DNA of 64,000 nucleotides from positions 1,531,001 through 1,595,000 of the forward strand of contig NZ_JAJDFY010000001.1 of the NCBI RefSeq assembly GCF_024704365.1, given 5' to 3'. Shown piece after piece: positions 63,749-64,000 of the stretch. This DNA comes from Thermomonas sp. S9. Its GTDB lineage: Bacteria; Pseudomonadota; Gammaproteobacteria; Xanthomonadales; Xanthomonadaceae. The number at the start of each line of letters is the position of its first letter. Position 1 is the stretch's first letter. The notes under the pieces were generated by a model. That model made no database searches, was not told where the DNA came from, and saw nothing but the letters and a program-made list of their open reading frames with translations. The position numbers were made by a program, and so were the translations under genes.

Positions 63749-64000
63749 ATGAACGACCTGATGAAGCATCGGGGCGAGATCCTGCGCGCGCTCGCCAATC
63801 GCAAGTTCGAGCCCACCGGCGACGGCGGCATCCTGATCGGTGCCGGCATCAACGCCATCCCGATGGGCGTGTTCGACGTCGAGCACCGCCGCGAAGGCGA
63901 CCTGCTGGCACGAGTGGCCGGCAGCAACGTCATCCCGACCGAGGGCCTGAACCACATCCTCAACGCCGTCGTCGCCGGAGGTGCGCAGGTGCTGACCTGG
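63749..64000 (+). CDS. Phage structural protein, 5' part
   Basis: First 84 codons before the right edge: MNDLMKHRGEILRALANRKFEPTGDGGILIGAGINAIPMGVFDVEHRREGDLLARV... ending ...GGAQVLTW. A GAGA site lies upstream. The phrase LIGAGINAIPMGVFDVEHRR is typical of head proteins annotated in tailed phages, but I cannot name the family. Confidence 0.6.
   Translation, partial: MNDLMKHRGEILRALANRKFEPTGDGGILIGAGINAIPMGVFDVEHRREGDLLARVAGSNVIPTEGLNHILNAVVAGGAQVLTW

Overview
The window looks like a chromosome segment of a GC-rich gammaproteobacterium of the Xanthomonadaceae/Lysobacteraceae type (Lysobacter, Luteimonas, Xanthomonas relatives). The basis is high GC, the gene order rlmN-pilF-rodZ-yfgM-bamB-der and guaB-guaA, and similarity to family proteins remembered from this group. 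No database was searched. About 18 genes carry single-base shifts, mostly in runs of G or C, and several are essential housekeeping genes (galU, der, bamB, guaA). I read these as sequencing or assembly errors and annotate the genes as whole with the shift stated.

Bases 1-26900 are ordinary chromosome. In order: polysaccharide precursor genes (WecA-like transferase, NDP-sugar dehydratase, galU); a fatty-acid degradation operon on the minus strand (tetR-type regulator, fadN-like, fadA) with a perfect palindromic operator; ndk; rlmN-pilF-rodZ-yfgM-bamB-der; a DUF2272 protein; folD; guaB-guaA; tadA; orn; a MscS-type channel; and the divergent ppsA/ppsR pair. A low-GC NYN/LOTUS-domain gene sits directly behind guaA, a known landing site for genomic islands. 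Two tRNA genes (Ala-GGC, Glu-UUC) follow.

From the 3' end of tRNA-Glu to the right edge lies a prophage of podovirus type; its right end is outside the window. A large serine integrase ends inside tRNA-Glu. The leftward early genes encode small proteins, a DNA methyltransferase, a Rad50/SbcC-like ATPase, RecT and a PD-(D/E)XK nuclease. A lambda-like switch follows: repressor and Cro, divergent, with an operator in between. The rightward genes are O-like and P-like replication proteins with iterons inside the O-like gene, a DUF1064 nuclease, a Q-like antiterminator, a late promoter plus terminator, and an HNH gene with an internal amber codon. After these come the lysis cassette (holin candidates, lipoprotein endolysin, spanin pair), two tail-fibre genes, terminase, a P22-size portal, scaffold, a CsrA-like protein, an N4-gp56-type major capsid protein, and head/tail completion proteins. 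Five similar 16-bp sites at key positions suggest one repressor regulon.

The most unusual part is 28681-31566. Between the integrase and the phage early genes lies an array of eight small cassettes separated by seven complete attC-like sites and one truncated attC. No integron integrase is visible. This is a CALIN-type integron cassette cluster carried inside a prophage. All its genes lie on the minus strand, and the attC sequences appear to be oriented the opposite way.
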